Below are positions 36,714 to 46,398 of a stretch of 64,000 bases of DNA, piece by piece; the stretch's first letter is position 1, and every line of letters starts with the position of its first letter. Below the pieces are notes generated by a model. It saw nothing but the letters and a program-made list of their open reading frames with translations. It had not been told where the DNA came from and did not search any database. The stretch comes from Bacteroidota bacterium. GTDB lineage: Bacteria > Bacteroidota > Bacteroidia > Chitinophagales > Chitinophagaceae. Made by a program: the position numbers and the translations under genes. The stretch is taken from assembly GCA_023428755.1 (NCBI GenBank), contig JAEYWX010000006.1, positions 1 to 64,000 on the forward strand, given 5' to 3'.

Positions 36714-36721
36714 CAAACCTA
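36714..36721 (-). promoter_or_regulatory. Candidate -7 box of the S46 peptidase gene
   Basis: TAGGTTTG on the minus strand fits TAnnTTTG, 19 bases upstream of the ATG. Confidence 0.45.
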
Positions 36722-36766
36722 CGGAAAAAGCGAAATCGGAAAACCTGTTTGCGGTCAGTCTATCGG

Positions 36767-36970
36767 CTACAATTCAGTTGTTTGGTTGTGTGGGGTCGGC
36801 AGGGTTGAACTATTTTCGTTAGAGCTGATCCTGTTGTCGAAATACTGATTGGTATGACAATTATCACCATCACAACAGGGAAGGGTATTAGTAAAGCAAA
36901 CGGGACATTGATAATGACCGTGCACATGTACCAGTTGCACCATGTGTCCGCAGAATAAACATTGTTGCAT
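36767..36970 (-). CDS. Small zinc-ribbon-like protein
   Basis: 67 residues. C-L-F-C-G-H near the N-terminus and Y-Q-C-P-V-C, then P-C-C-D-G-D-N-C, give seven Cys plus several His, which suggests a structural zinc site. The first 45 residues look conserved in character and the rest is polar and disordered. Similar small Cys-rich proteins occur in related bacteria, but no function is known to me. Confidence 0.6.
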   Translation of the reverse strand: MQQCLFCGHMVQLVHVHGHYQCPVCFTNTLPCCDGDNCHTNQYFDNRISSNENSSTLPTPHNQTTEL

Positions 36971-36987
36971 GTGCTGAAATTAAACAG

Positions 36988-37809
36988 TTAACGATAGCCG
37001 ATCCAGCTACGTTTTTTTGCATCGTACAAAAAGTAGGTATTGTTTGAAAAGCTGAAGTTGAGTTTATCTTTTACAACAGCATCGGCTGGAAGTTTTAGTT
37101 TTTGTGAAATGAGTCCATCGTTTTTACTGTAGAGCTCAATTTCTTTTGTTTCCAGATTCAGCAAGCCGTATTCTGCATTGCTGATACCGGTGTATACAAC
37201 GGTAGTTGTATTGTATTTTGTGAGTACTGCGTTGGAGTCGATCACGAGATCGGCGGGCGGTGGTGTTTTTTTGCCATAACCAGCTTTTAACAACACGGCC
37301 CGTTCTTTCACTTCTTCACCGGTTGCTGCATTGTACGCAACAACAGTGGAGCCTTTTAAAAAGTGTACCAGGTTTTCACGCAGGTTGTATTGACCAACGG
37401 AGTTGGGGTAAGGTTGTAATTGTCCGGGTAAAAATGTTTTTGCATCGTACGGAATACCGGCATCATCCAAAACATAACTTACCCAGCCAGCATTGCCGAA
37501 TAAATTTCCCTGGAATGTTTTGAGTGCATTGTTGTACCACAAGCCACGTACATCAGCTAATATGGAGAGATCGGGTGGCGACATCATTTCACCTACCTGG
37601 TTGAAATAGGCAAAACTGTATGTTTTATTGCCCGCAATGGTTGCATAGAAATAACGGTTCTTCCCGTTTTGTGCAACAGTGCCGCCATTATCGCCGGGGC
37701 CTTTGGGCATTTTGAGTTCAATGGTTTTACGCAGTTGACGAACAGATTGTGCAGATGCGGAAGAAAAAAGAAAACCAACGCTACAAAGGAAAAGAAAGAG
37801 TTGTTTCAT
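36988..37809 (-). CDS. Secreted protein, unknown function
   Basis: 273 residues with a signal peptide (ends in A-S-A-Q). The mature part alternates short beta strands and turns with many aromatic residues (Y-F-Y-A-T, W-Y-N, W-I-G-Y), possibly a small propeller. No catalytic motif seen. It is transcribed with or next to the small zinc-ribbon gene (17-base gap). Confidence 0.75.
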   Translation of the reverse strand: MKQLFLFLCSVGFLFSSASAQSVRQLRKTIELKMPKGPGDNGGTVAQNGKNRYFYATIAGNKTYSFAYFNQVGEMMSPPDLSILADVRGLWYNNALKTFQGNLFGNAGWVSYVLDDAGIPYDAKTFLPGQLQPYPNSVGQYNLRENLVHFLKGSTVVAYNAATGEEVKERAVLLKAGYGKKTPPPADLVIDSNAVLTKYNTTTVVYTGISNAEYGLLNLETKEIELYSKNDGLISQKLKLPADAVVKDKLNFSFSNNTYFLYDAKKRSWIGYR

Positions 37810-37892
37810 GTGTTACGATCTTTTTACGATTTGGCAGCTTTCCTGCTACAGAAATGGATATTAAAATTAACGAAAGCACTTTAACTGCACTG

Positions 37893-38786
37893 TTAAAATA
37901 AAAAGCCAAACAGTTCCATCAACAAGGCAATACTTACATGCACCAGCAGACCACCCCAGATGCTTTTACTGTTGTATGAAATGGCACCGAGGATGAGGCC
38001 GCCAAAGAAACTGCTGATGGCCTCCATCATTGGTTTACCTAAATGAATAGAGAAGTAGAAAAGAGCAATTGGCAGAAGACATTGCCGCCCCATCAGTTTT
38101 CCCAGCGTAATAATTAAGAAGCCACGAAAGAACAGTTCAATGTTGATGAAATCAGAAGCGTAGGCTGTTTCAAAGAGAAGATAGTGCCAGGGTTTTGCTG
38201 CGTCGCCAAGCTGTGCAGTTATAATTTGTGCTTTTGGATATACGGCTGCAAAATCGGTTTGTAACGATGCCCAGATGAGTAAGGGAATCATCAGCAGTAC
38301 TAATAAAAAATAAGTTTGAAGCGAAGCTGTTTTGGATGTACCATACAACCCGGTTTGTTTTTCGGTGTAACGATGTAACAACAAGAGCGCTGTTGTCATA
38401 ACGATCAGTCCGCCGAACCATGTTGCAGGTTGTTGAAATATTTTTTGTTCTGCACTACCTGAAGCAAATGGCAATAACCGGTGAAATGGGATCGCTACTT
38501 TTAATGCAAATAAGAAAGCGGCTGTAGTTACTATCAGTTGGATGCGTTTGTTGCTGAAAATGCGGGTGCCGCCTTCAATCAATATACCAGCTGCAAAAAA
38601 AGCGGTAAACAATACACTGTACCAGCCGCATGAAATAAGAAACGATTCTTTTTTCAACCACAATGATACACCTCCATAATAATTGAGGTAACATGCAAGT
38701 GCAATAATGCTGAAGGCAGCAAGATATTTTGTAAAGGATGCAGGTTGCAACAGGTCTGTTGCGGTAAGTGCAATCAGTTTTTTCAA
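37893..38786 (-). CDS. CPBP family intramembrane protease-like protein
   Basis: 297 residues with about eight membrane segments. The CPBP-type motifs appear as I-E-L-F-F-R-G-F (the family's E-x-x-x-R, here with one Glu of the usual Glu-Glu pair) and a later F-Y-F-S-I-H-L-G-K-P and H-V-S-I-A-L. The family cleaves or processes membrane proteins and prenylated substrates. The single Glu leaves activity uncertain. It lies 39 bases downstream of obgE. Confidence 0.8.
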   Translation of the reverse strand: MKKLIALTATDLLQPASFTKYLAAFSIIALACYLNYYGGVSLWLKKESFLISCGWYSVLFTAFFAAGILIEGGTRIFSNKRIQLIVTTAAFLFALKVAIPFHRLLPFASGSAEQKIFQQPATWFGGLIVMTTALLLLHRYTEKQTGLYGTSKTASLQTYFLLVLLMIPLLIWASLQTDFAAVYPKAQIITAQLGDAAKPWHYLLFETAYASDFINIELFFRGFLIITLGKLMGRQCLLPIALFYFSIHLGKPMMEAISSFFGGLILGAISYNSKSIWGGLLVHVSIALLMELFGFLF

Positions 38787-38825
38787 AACAGTTGATTATC
38801 GGTTGCTGAACACAGGTGGTCGTGT

Positions 38826-39815
38826 TTATGCATTCAACTTCTGCCACAGGATATCCTTCAGTTCAATCAATCCCTGTCCTGTAACAGCAGAAATAAATAC
38901 ATGCGGAATATTTTTCGGTAATTCTTTTTCAATCGCAGTTTTCAGTTCATCATCCAGCATATCGCTTTTACTGATGGCGATAATAAATTCTTTCTGCAGC
39001 ATTTCCGGATTGTACTCCTCGAGTTCCTTGTGCAGAATTTCAAATTCTTTTTTATGATCGTTACTGTCGGCCGGAATTAAAAACAGTAACACGGCATTGC
39101 GTTCAATGTGCCGGAGGAAACGATGACCAAGACCCTTTCCTTCAGCTGCTCCTTCAATGATACCCGGTAAGTCGGCAATGCAAAAACTTTTTCCGTCACG
39201 ATATTCCACCATGCCCAGTTGCGGTGTAAGTGTAGTAAATGCGTAATCTGCAATTTTTGGTTTAGCCGCAGTGATCGATGAAAGCAAGGTTGATTTACCG
39301 GCGTTGGGAAATCCAACCAAACCAACATCGGCCAGGACTTTTAATTCCAACAGCATCCAGCCTTCCACACCTGGTTCACCGGGTTGTGCATGTTCGGGTG
39401 CCTGGTTGGTGGGTGTTGCAAAATTGCTGTTTCCCAAACCACCACGTCCGCCACGCATCAGAATGATCTCCTGACCGTGTTCCAGAATCTCAGCTTTTAC
39501 TTCTCCGGTTTCTTCATCACGGGCAATGGTGCCAAGCGGTACTTCAATAACGATGTCTTTCCCGTCTTTCCCCGTCATATTGTTTTTTCCGCCGGGAGCG
39601 CCATCATCGGCCAATACATTTTTATAGTAACGTAAATGGAGTAAAGTCCAGAGTTGTGAGTTGCCCCGCAGAATGATATGGGCACCACGGCCGCCATCGC
39701 CACCATCGGGCCCGCCAAAGGCTGTGAGTTTATTCCGCATAAAATGCTTGATGCCGGCACCACCATGTCCGCTGCGGCAGAATACCCGTATGTAGTCGAT
39801 GAAGTTCTTTTCCAT
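38826..39815 (-). CDS. obgE: GTPase Obg
   Basis: 329 residues from ATG 39815. The in-frame ATG at 39827 overlaps the candidate promoter box and is rejected. The N-terminal glycine-rich Obg fold (~1-155) is followed by the GTPase domain with G1 G-F-P-N-A-G-K-S-T, G3 D-L-P-G-I and G4 S-K-S-D. The variable C-terminal domain is missing, as is normal in this phylum. Obg takes part in 50S ribosome assembly and stress response. Confidence 0.96.
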   Translation of the reverse strand: MEKNFIDYIRVFCRSGHGGAGIKHFMRNKLTAFGGPDGGDGGRGAHIILRGNSQLWTLLHLRYYKNVLADDGAPGGKNNMTGKDGKDIVIEVPLGTIARDEETGEVKAEILEHGQEIILMRGGRGGLGNSNFATPTNQAPEHAQPGEPGVEGWMLLELKVLADVGLVGFPNAGKSTLLSSITAAKPKIADYAFTTLTPQLGMVEYRDGKSFCIADLPGIIEGAAEGKGLGHRFLRHIERNAVLLFLIPADSNDHKKEFEILHKELEEYNPEMLQKEFIIAISKSDMLDDELKTAIEKELPKNIPHVFISAVTGQGLIELKDILWQKLNA

Positions 39816-39824
39816 GCTTGGTGG

Positions 39825-39832
39825 CAAAGATA
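39825..39832 (-). promoter_or_regulatory. Candidate -7 box of obgE
   Basis: TATCTTTG on the minus strand, 9 bases from the ATG at 39815. Confidence 0.5.
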
Positions 39833-39913
39833 GTTTTTATAAGTTGTAAGGCTGTATTTCAAAAGAAAGAAACAGCCTTTTGAATCAGTGTGGTAAAACT
39901 GCAAAGTAAGGCT

Positions 39914-39944
39914 AAAAAAAAGCCCCTCTCACGGGGAGAGGGGC
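39914..39944 (-). terminator. Intrinsic terminator of the T9SS gene 39982-41718
   Basis: GCCCCTCTC/GAGAGGGGC stem; minus-strand T run of eight. Confidence 0.9.
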
Positions 39945-39981
39945 GTAGGTTTTACCGGATATTTTCATTTACCTCTGAAAC

Positions 39982-41718
39982 TTAGTTTTTAATGAGGCGT
40001 TGTGTATGATTACCATCTTTGGCAATTACTTCCAGCATGTAGATTCCGGGTTGCAATTGTTGTAGGTTGTCAATCACCAAAATGTTATTTCCTTTTTGTA
40101 CGGGTATTCTTTTTGTAACAAGGGTTTGTCCGCTCAGGCTATTTACACGAATCAGTAATTCTTCTTTCTCGCTTGCTTCAACCTGAATTTTAATGTTACT
40201 TACAAATGGGTTTGGATAAGTTGTAAAGTTGCTGATGCGTGCACCTCCAATTCGTAATGATACAGTTCTTGAATAACTACTCTTTCCATCTGCATCAACC
40301 TGTTTGATGCGGTAGTAAATAACACCTGTAGAAGAACCAATGGCATCTGCATGTGAATAGTATTGCACTGTGGCACTGTTACCTTTTCCGGCAACTGTAC
40401 CTACTGTTTTAAAGTTTAATGCATCATCGCTGCGTTCAACAATAAAATGATCGTTATTGGTTTCACTTAAAGTTGACCAACTCACTTCTGCATTGGCACC
40501 TGCTTTTTTCACTGCTACTTCGCCAAATGTTACAGGCAGTGTAGATTGTAACGGAAATTCGCTTGATGCCAGATCTGTGAGTCCGGTTAAACCTACAACC
40601 TGTACTGCCTGTACGGTTGAATTAACCGAGTTAACAGTTGTTTGATCAACAAAATAAATTCCATTGCTGGTTGATATATGCATGGAACCTGTTTGTGTCC
40701 ATGCGATACCGTTTACAGATGTACCGGTAAAGACAGCGCCTCCTGTTTGTACAGTCCATTTACGAGTAAGTGTAGTTGGTGTAACCAGCGAGTTAAGTGT
40801 ATAGATATACGTTTCACCACCGGTAATATTTGCCATTGCATACAAGATGCCATTGGGGCCTATCGCAAGGTCTCCATTCTGAAACTCAGCAGCCGATCCT
40901 CCGCCATTGAAGCTTAAACCAGTATTGCCATAGGTGTTTACATTGCTGATAGGATTATTGCCATTACCCTGGAACGATGCAATATAAATGTTAGATGATC
41001 CATCGCCGGCAAGAATCCAGCCTCTTCCGTTTCCATCAAAACCAAGACGAACAAATCCTAAACTTGTGGTGTTGGTGGCGCCATTCATATCAATTGTGCC
41101 TACGTTTGTATTTGATGTGCCATCAGGATTCACGGAGTAAATTGTTACAACACCGCCGTTTGAGTTTGTATTCAGAATGTAATAAAGGTTGCCATTTGCA
41201 TCATTTACATTGGCTCTGTTTTTTCCTAACCCTGCCGTGCTGCTGTTAGGAGTTATAATGTCTGCAGGACCAAATACAATTGCTCCGGTAACAGGATTTA
41301 CATTGTATCCTTTTATTGTACCGGTACCGGAAGTTGAGTAAAGATTAGGCAGAAAAACATTCACAACTCTAGATTGAGTTACAGTTGAAGATCCTCTTGA
41401 AACTGTACAGCTAACAGTGTAAGTTCCTTCAGAGGGGAAGTTAATGGTTTTTGAATTTCCACCGCCACCTGCTGTTACAGGATTGGCTCCCGGAATAGTG
41501 AGGCCCGGCGCACTCCAGGTATAGGTATAGTTGCCATTACCATTAAATGTATTGCCGGTAGGGTCTGCCAGAAAAGTTACAGAAGTTCCAACTGCAATGT
41601 TTTGTGTTCCTGAAGGGGTGAAACTGATTGTTTGAGAATGAAGTGCTGTAGCACACATTGTCAAAAGTGAAAATACACAGATTGTCACTTTTGAAAAGAG
41701 AGTAAAATTTCTTTTCAT
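39982..41718 (-). CDS. T9SS type A sorting domain protein with PKD-like N-terminal domain
   Basis: 578 residues, signal peptide to about residue 29. Residues ~30-120 form a PKD/Ig-like domain (Y-T-Y-T-W-S-A, then G-T-Y-T-V-S-C-T-V). The centre is a propeller-like region rich in G, N and S. A segment shared with other T9SS cargo (V-S-W-S-T-L-S-E-T-N-N-D-H-F-I-V-E-R-S) precedes the C-terminal sorting domain (Y-P-N-P-F-V ... L-Q-P-G-I-Y-M-L-E-V ... Q-R-L-I-K-N). Predicted surface protein; ligand unknown. Confidence 0.92.
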   Translation of the reverse strand: MKRNFTLFSKVTICVFSLLTMCATALHSQTISFTPSGTQNIAVGTSVTFLADPTGNTFNGNGNYTYTWSAPGLTIPGANPVTAGGGGNSKTINFPSEGTYTVSCTVSRGSSTVTQSRVVNVFLPNLYSTSGTGTIKGYNVNPVTGAIVFGPADIITPNSSTAGLGKNRANVNDANGNLYYILNTNSNGGVVTIYSVNPDGTSNTNVGTIDMNGATNTTSLGFVRLGFDGNGRGWILAGDGSSNIYIASFQGNGNNPISNVNTYGNTGLSFNGGGSAAEFQNGDLAIGPNGILYAMANITGGETYIYTLNSLVTPTTLTRKWTVQTGGAVFTGTSVNGIAWTQTGSMHISTSNGIYFVDQTTVNSVNSTVQAVQVVGLTGLTDLASSEFPLQSTLPVTFGEVAVKKAGANAEVSWSTLSETNNDHFIVERSDDALNFKTVGTVAGKGNSATVQYYSHADAIGSSTGVIYYRIKQVDADGKSSYSRTVSLRIGGARISNFTTYPNPFVSNIKIQVEASEKEELLIRVNSLSGQTLVTKRIPVQKGNNILVIDNLQQLQPGIYMLEVIAKDGNHTQRLIKN

Positions 41719-42009
41719 GATTTGAAGTTTGAGAGGTAAAAAATAGGCTCAACAGGACCAGGATCTAAGGCGGTAAATGATAGGAATCGACAGGCCTATT
41801 TTCGAAGGATTGGAATAGTCGTATAGCATAAAAACTATACTACATATAGAAATAGTTCAAATTAAAATCGGAAAAGCGTTTTTTAGAGGAATTTAGATAG
41901 AGTACGGCTTCAGTGGATTAGAATTTTGGAGAAGTGGAACAAAAGTATAAAGCAGATGTAATATCTCAAAATAATTTGAGATATATTTTTTAACTATTGT
42001 ATTATTTAC
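41719..42009. other. Intergenic region with candidate T9SS-gene promoter
   Basis: AT-rich stretch that holds the TACTTTTG box at 41940-41947 and would leave a leader of ~215 bases. No ORF or hairpin recognised. Confidence 0.5.
41940..41947 (-). promoter_or_regulatory. Candidate -7 box of the T9SS gene 39982-41718
   Basis: TACTTTTG on the minus strand, in the same local context as the box at 15659-15666. Confidence 0.35.
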
Positions 42010-42621
42010 CTAAGACTTTGGGGTTTGTTTTGATTTTTGGTTTTTCCAGGTTGAGTAGTTTTTTTCCTGTATTTGCTGATGCGGAGGTACACTACGTAGA
42101 GGTTCACATACGGAGCTATTATCAAACATATCTTGGGGAAGTGACTGATAAAGTGCAGTTCCTTTTGTTTTCCAGCCAATCATTTCATCTGTTACTTCTT
42201 TTATCTTTTTTGCCGGGTTGCCAACTATCAAACTTCTTGGTTCAAACACTTCGCCTTCTTTGATAAAACTCAAAGCACCTACAATACATTCATCACCCAA
42301 CTGCACATGATCCATTATCACACTGTTCATTCCAACCAAACTGTTTTTGCCAATGGTTGCACCGTGAATCACAGCACCGTGGCCAATGTGTGCGCCTTCT
42401 TTTAGTAAAACTGTAATACCGGGAAACATATGGATGGTACAATTCTCCTGTACATTGCAACCGTCTTCCAATATAATGCTACCCCAATCGCCACGCAACG
42501 CAGCGCCAGGGCCAATGTAGCAGTGTTTTCCAATGATCACATTACCGGTTACTGCCGCTTGCGGATGCACAAATGATGTTTCATGTACAACGGGAATAAA
42601 ACCCTTGAAGGAATAGATCAT
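42010..42621 (-). CDS. paaY: Hexapeptide-repeat protein PaaY-like (gamma-carbonic anhydrase family)
   Basis: 203 residues. Left-handed beta-helix repeats (V-I-I-G-K-H-C-Y-I-G-P-G, I-G-H-G-A-V-I-H-G-A-T-I-G) with the metal-site His residues (T-I-H, H-I-G-H, I-H-G). PaaY is a thioesterase-like helper of the phenylacetate pathway. The neighbouring paaI gene, 15 bases upstream, supports this reading over an ordinary gamma-carbonic anhydrase. The C-terminal ~35 residues are polar and not conserved. Confidence 0.85.
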   Translation of the reverse strand: MIYSFKGFIPVVHETSFVHPQAAVTGNVIIGKHCYIGPGAALRGDWGSIILEDGCNVQENCTIHMFPGITVLLKEGAHIGHGAVIHGATIGKNSLVGMNSVIMDHVQLGDECIVGALSFIKEGEVFEPRSLIVGNPAKKIKEVTDEMIGWKTKGTALYQSLPQDMFDNSSVCEPLRSVPPHQQIQEKNYSTWKNQKSKQTPKS

Positions 42622-42636
42622 TAATCTTGCTTTTGG

Positions 42637-43056
42637 TTATTTATTATTCACCAACATTTTCCCCGTTCGGTAGCAAGTACCTTTGAACTGTGCCACCAAG
42701 TGATCGTTCTGGTTAAAGATCTGGATGTGGTACAACCCGGTAGATCGTCCGTTATGCAGTTCGTTTGCTTCGGCTGTTAATACATCACCCACATGTACAG
42801 GTTTTATAAAGTTGATGGAGGTATCTAAAGCCACTGATAAATTGTTGCGGTTGTTGCAGGCAAATGCAAAGGCACTGTCGCCAAGCGAAAAGGCCACACC
42901 ACCATGTACAATTCCAAAGCCGTTGATCATTTCCGGGCGCACCTTCATCCGGATTTTGCTGTATCCTTCTTTAATATCAAGTACTTCAATGCCCAGCCAT
43001 TGGCTGAACAGATCGTTTTGCATCATGTGGTCGATCACTTCATGTGAGGAGGGCAT
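42637..43056 (-). CDS. paaI: Hydroxyphenylacetyl-CoA thioesterase PaaI
   Basis: 139 residues from ATG 43056; a longer frame to 43131 runs through the promoter box and is rejected. Hot-dog fold with the typical G-I-V-H-G-G-V-A-F-S-L-G-D-S-A-F-A. The enzyme hydrolyses dead-end CoA thioesters that build up in phenylacetate degradation. Operon with paaY. Confidence 0.92.
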   Translation of the reverse strand: MPSSHEVIDHMMQNDLFSQWLGIEVLDIKEGYSKIRMKVRPEMINGFGIVHGGVAFSLGDSAFAFACNNRNNLSVALDTSINFIKPVHVGDVLTAEANELHNGRSTGLYHIQIFNQNDHLVAQFKGTCYRTGKMLVNNK

Positions 43057-43070
43057 ATGTTTTATTTCTG

Positions 43071-43099
43071 CAAATGTACAAAACCTGCTATGCTTACAA
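43071..43099 (-). promoter_or_regulatory. Candidate promoter of paaI-paaY
   Basis: On the minus strand: TTG (43099-43097), 18-base spacer, TACATTTG (43078-43071), then 14 bases to the ATG. Confidence 0.6.
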
Positions 43100-43330
43100 G
43101 TGTTGGTGGTAATTTTTGACTTGTCGTTCATTTATAACCAAGACAGTCAATTTTTTAGATACTCACTAAGTAGATACAGCTATTGTGAGTAAGTGCTTCA
43201 TCAAACCATGTAGTAGATAAAATGAGTACACATCAAGTGATTGTTCTATAAGTGAAACTGATTAGTTCCTTTACTTTTACTTCTTATTACGAACACAAGG
43301 TTCGATCTAATTAATCCTTATTAATATCCC

Positions 43331-44860
43331 ATGAAAATTATTTTTGTTGCACTTCTTTGTATCTGTTCGGTTTATGTGAATGCCCAAATAGGAATCGGAA
43401 CTACATCACCTGTATCTACATTAGATATACGTGGTTCATTATCGCTCAACTCACGAAATTTTACATCGTCCACTACCGCCGCTTCAACGGATCAAACCCT
43501 GTTATTTACCGGCACATCGGCTGCAACGGTTACATTGCCAAGTGCCAGCACCTGTAACGGAAGGATGTACACGATCAAAAATATCAGCACAACAACTCCA
43601 ATGCCGGTGGTAACCATCGCAACTACGTCCTCTCAAACTATCGATGGCAGTACTACCTTGTTGTTATCAAATTCCAAGGCTACTGTAACAGTTGTGAGCG
43701 ATGGAAGTAACTGGAATATTACCAGTTCAGGTATAGTAAAGACAAGAAATAACTTTGTATTGGTGCAATCAGCTTCTGATTTACCCGCAGCGGTATCGGG
43801 TGTAATTACTTTGGCGGCAGGTACAACGTATGAAGTAAACGGAACAATCATGCTCACCAGCAAGATCAACCTTAATGGCTGTTATCTGATTGGCAGAGAT
43901 GCCAATAATGATAAGTTAATCTATACTCCTTCCAGTGGCGAACTGTTTACAGGAAATAAAGGAGGAACCATCAAAACGCTTACCCTTGTAGCAAACACTA
44001 CAGGTGCAAAATTATTCAATGTTGATATGGGTGCAACCGAGAACCTGATTGTAAGGGATGCAATCATTGCAAACTGTAAAGATGTTGGTTTGGTAAAAGG
44101 AGGGTATATCGTTTTTTTCAGCATTATTAATTACTCAGGAAATACAACTGGTATAATCTATGAAAGCAATAGCAATCTTTTACTAGATAATACTGCATGG
44201 TTTTCATCCAATGCAGGAATATTTGAGAAAATGGTAGGCACTTTTGCAGTAATTGAAAAACTCGGCGGGTTTAGTCAGCCCATGTCACCTTCTACTGCCT
44301 TGGATGTAACGGGCATTGTGAGTGTAACTGATGCAGGAAGTTTAAAAAACACCTCATTTCTAGGAACAGGAACAAAAGTAAATGGTACATTTTCAAACAA
44401 GTGGGAAGTAGAATCGCCTGGTCTCGGAACTGAAAAAGATGATGTTGCTGCCGGAAACTTATATATCACTTCTACAGCCTCCAGCACATTTTCATCGTTG
44501 AACACACCTGTTAAAATATCCGGGACAACAACAGCAGCTTCTTTATTTAGAGTTACTTCTCCTGCAAATAATCGGTTAGTATATGCAGGTACAAAAGGCA
44601 GACGATTTCAGATATTATGTTCATTAACCTGCTCGCAAGGTTCAAGTAACAGGGAGTATTCTTTTTATGTATACAGGAATGGTGTGCAACTTCCCGAATC
44701 CAGGCAAAAAATTAAGCTGGTGAATGCAAGTGACCAGGTATCAGTAACGATTTCCTGCACTGCTTTTTTAAACACTTCCGATTATATTGAAATATGGGTA
44801 GAAGCAAATACAAGCACAACGGCACTAAATGTTGAAACATTTAATCTCGCTATCAAATAA
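43331..44860 (+). CDS. Secreted beta-repeat protein, unknown function
   Basis: 509 residues with a signal peptide ending in V-N-A-Q. The first part has I-G-I-G-T-T-S-P and L-D-I-R-G-S-L, common in Bacteroidota surface and tail-fibre-like proteins. The centre is a parallel beta-helix-like region, and the C-terminal ~130 residues look like a jelly-roll domain. No sorting domain seen. TTTACTTTTA at 43270-43279 is near to a -7 box. Its end overlaps the frame upstream of the next gene, which starts 31 bases later. Confidence 0.8.
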   Translation: MKIIFVALLCICSVYVNAQIGIGTTSPVSTLDIRGSLSLNSRNFTSSTTAASTDQTLLFTGTSAATVTLPSASTCNGRMYTIKNISTTTPMPVVTIATTSSQTIDGSTTLLLSNSKATVTVVSDGSNWNITSSGIVKTRNNFVLVQSASDLPAAVSGVITLAAGTTYEVNGTIMLTSKINLNGCYLIGRDANNDKLIYTPSSGELFTGNKGGTIKTLTLVANTTGAKLFNVDMGATENLIVRDAIIANCKDVGLVKGGYIVFFSIINYSGNTTGIIYESNSNLLLDNTAWFSSNAGIFEKMVGTFAVIEKLGGFSQPMSPSTALDVTGIVSVTDAGSLKNTSFLGTGTKVNGTFSNKWEVESPGLGTEKDDVAAGNLYITSTASSTFSSLNTPVKISGTTTAASLFRVTSPANNRLVYAGTKGRRFQILCSLTCSQGSSNREYSFYVYRNGVQLPESRQKIKLVNASDQVSVTISCTAFLNTSDYIEIWVEANTSTTALNVETFNLAIK

Positions 44861-44891
44861 TACTGATATTAATAGAAATCATCCAAATGCT

Positions 44892-46343
44892 ATGAAGAAA
44901 TTAATCTGTTTCTATGCAGTTTGTTGTGCCGTTCATTATACAAACGCCCAAATTGACCTTACAAATACAGGTGTACTTTCTATTGGAAGTGGTACAGATA
45001 CCTTTTCCATATCAGGCAACTTTAGTAATACATCTTCCGCATCCTTCACCAACAATGGAAAAGTGTATGCAAAGGAAAATTACACAAACAACCAGGCTTC
45101 AACGCCTGTTGGTACAGGCGAACTGATACTCAACGGTACAGGTGCACAATCAATCAGTACAACAAGCACTTCCCCTTTTTACAGGCTTACGATTAACAAA
45201 GCATCCGGACTTGCCACACTTGCTTCTGCAGTTACAGTGAACAACACATTAACATTATCAGCTGGTAAATTATCGCTCGATAACTATCATTTAACGCTTG
45301 CAAACAGTGCAACCATTAGTGGGGCAGGAACAAATACCTATCTCATTGCAACAGGTGCCGGTGAGCTGAAGCAACAAATTGCAGCGATGGGTTCTAAAAC
45401 ATTTCCCGTTGGCACATCGGCAGCATATACACCCATTACCATCTCATTGGGATTACTATCTACCACCGATGAATTCAATGTGCGTATGCTGCCTGCCGTT
45501 TACAGTAACGGAACTACTGGTTCGCAAATGAATTCAAATTCAGTGAATGCAACCTGGATGGTTTCAGAAGCAGTGAACGGCGGATCAAATGCAACGCTAA
45601 CCTGTCAATGGCCAGCATCGCTGGAGCTTACCGGTTTCAACAGAATGTTTAGCCGGTTGGCACATTACACTTCATCGGCGTGGGATTACGGCCTTTTAAA
45701 TATTATGGCATCTGGTGTTAACCCTTATACAGTATCAAGATCGGGCTTTACCAGTTTTTCTCCTTTTGCAGTTACAATGTTCATGGCTGTGTTGCCTTCT
45801 GCATCACTTGAGTTAACGGGTAAAAATATTGGCAATGATAATCAGCTGCAATGGACTACAGCTGCAGAAACCAACAGCAGCTATTTTGCCATTGAAACAT
45901 CATTGAATGGAACTGATTTTACGGAGGCAGGAAGAACAGGTGCTGCAGGAAACAGTAACAGCAAGCGTACGTACAGTTTTGTACACAAGAATATTCAACA
46001 ACAATCATATTACTACCGCATCAGGCAAGTGGATATAGATGGAACGATCATTTATTCAACAATCATCCGTATCAATATGGCTGCATTAAAAACAGCAACC
46101 CTTTATCCCAATCCGATGCGGGGCAAAACAAGTGTCCGTTTTTCATTGCAACAAAGTAGTGCCATCAGCGCAGTTGTTATCAATGCATCGGGTTTACAGG
46201 TGTATAGGTTCAATCAATTTTATACCAAAGGGGAACACACAATCAATCTTAACCTGGCAGTACTTCCAGCCGGATACTATCTCTTGCAATTAAAAGATGA
46301 GAGTGGAACTGTGCAAACATTCCAGTTCGTTAAAAACAATTAG
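44892..46343 (+). CDS. T9SS type A sorting domain protein
   Basis: 483 residues from ATG 44892, which begins a proper signal peptide (M-K-K-L-I-C-F-Y-A-V ... T-N-A-Q); an in-frame upstream start at 44829 lies within the previous gene. Beta-strand repeats ~25-300, then the N-S-S-Y-F-A-I-E-T-S and Y-Y-Y-R-I-R-Q-V-D-I-D-G segment seen in other T9SS cargo of the window. The sorting domain covers ~400-483 (L-Y-P-N-P-M, L-P-A-G-Y-Y-L-L-Q-L, F-Q-F-V-K-N). It forms a unit with the preceding secreted protein. Confidence 0.9.
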   Translation: MKKLICFYAVCCAVHYTNAQIDLTNTGVLSIGSGTDTFSISGNFSNTSSASFTNNGKVYAKENYTNNQASTPVGTGELILNGTGAQSISTTSTSPFYRLTINKASGLATLASAVTVNNTLTLSAGKLSLDNYHLTLANSATISGAGTNTYLIATGAGELKQQIAAMGSKTFPVGTSAAYTPITISLGLLSTTDEFNVRMLPAVYSNGTTGSQMNSNSVNATWMVSEAVNGGSNATLTCQWPASLELTGFNRMFSRLAHYTSSAWDYGLLNIMASGVNPYTVSRSGFTSFSPFAVTMFMAVLPSASLELTGKNIGNDNQLQWTTAAETNSSYFAIETSLNGTDFTEAGRTGAAGNSNSKRTYSFVHKNIQQQSYYYRIRQVDIDGTIIYSTIIRINMAALKTATLYPNPMRGKTSVRFSLQQSSAISAVVINASGLQVYRFNQFYTKGEHTINLNLAVLPAGYYLLQLKDESGTVQTFQFVKNN

Positions 46344-46369
46344 AGTTACTTGCTTACCTCTGATGATGG

Positions 46370-46398
46370 GCCCGTTGCAGTTTGTGGCGGGCTTTTTT
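46370..46398 (+). terminator. Probable terminator after the T9SS gene
   Basis: A GCCCG/CGGGC stem with a long loop and a six-T run. It overlaps the end of the convergent paaG gene by two bases. Confidence 0.6.
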
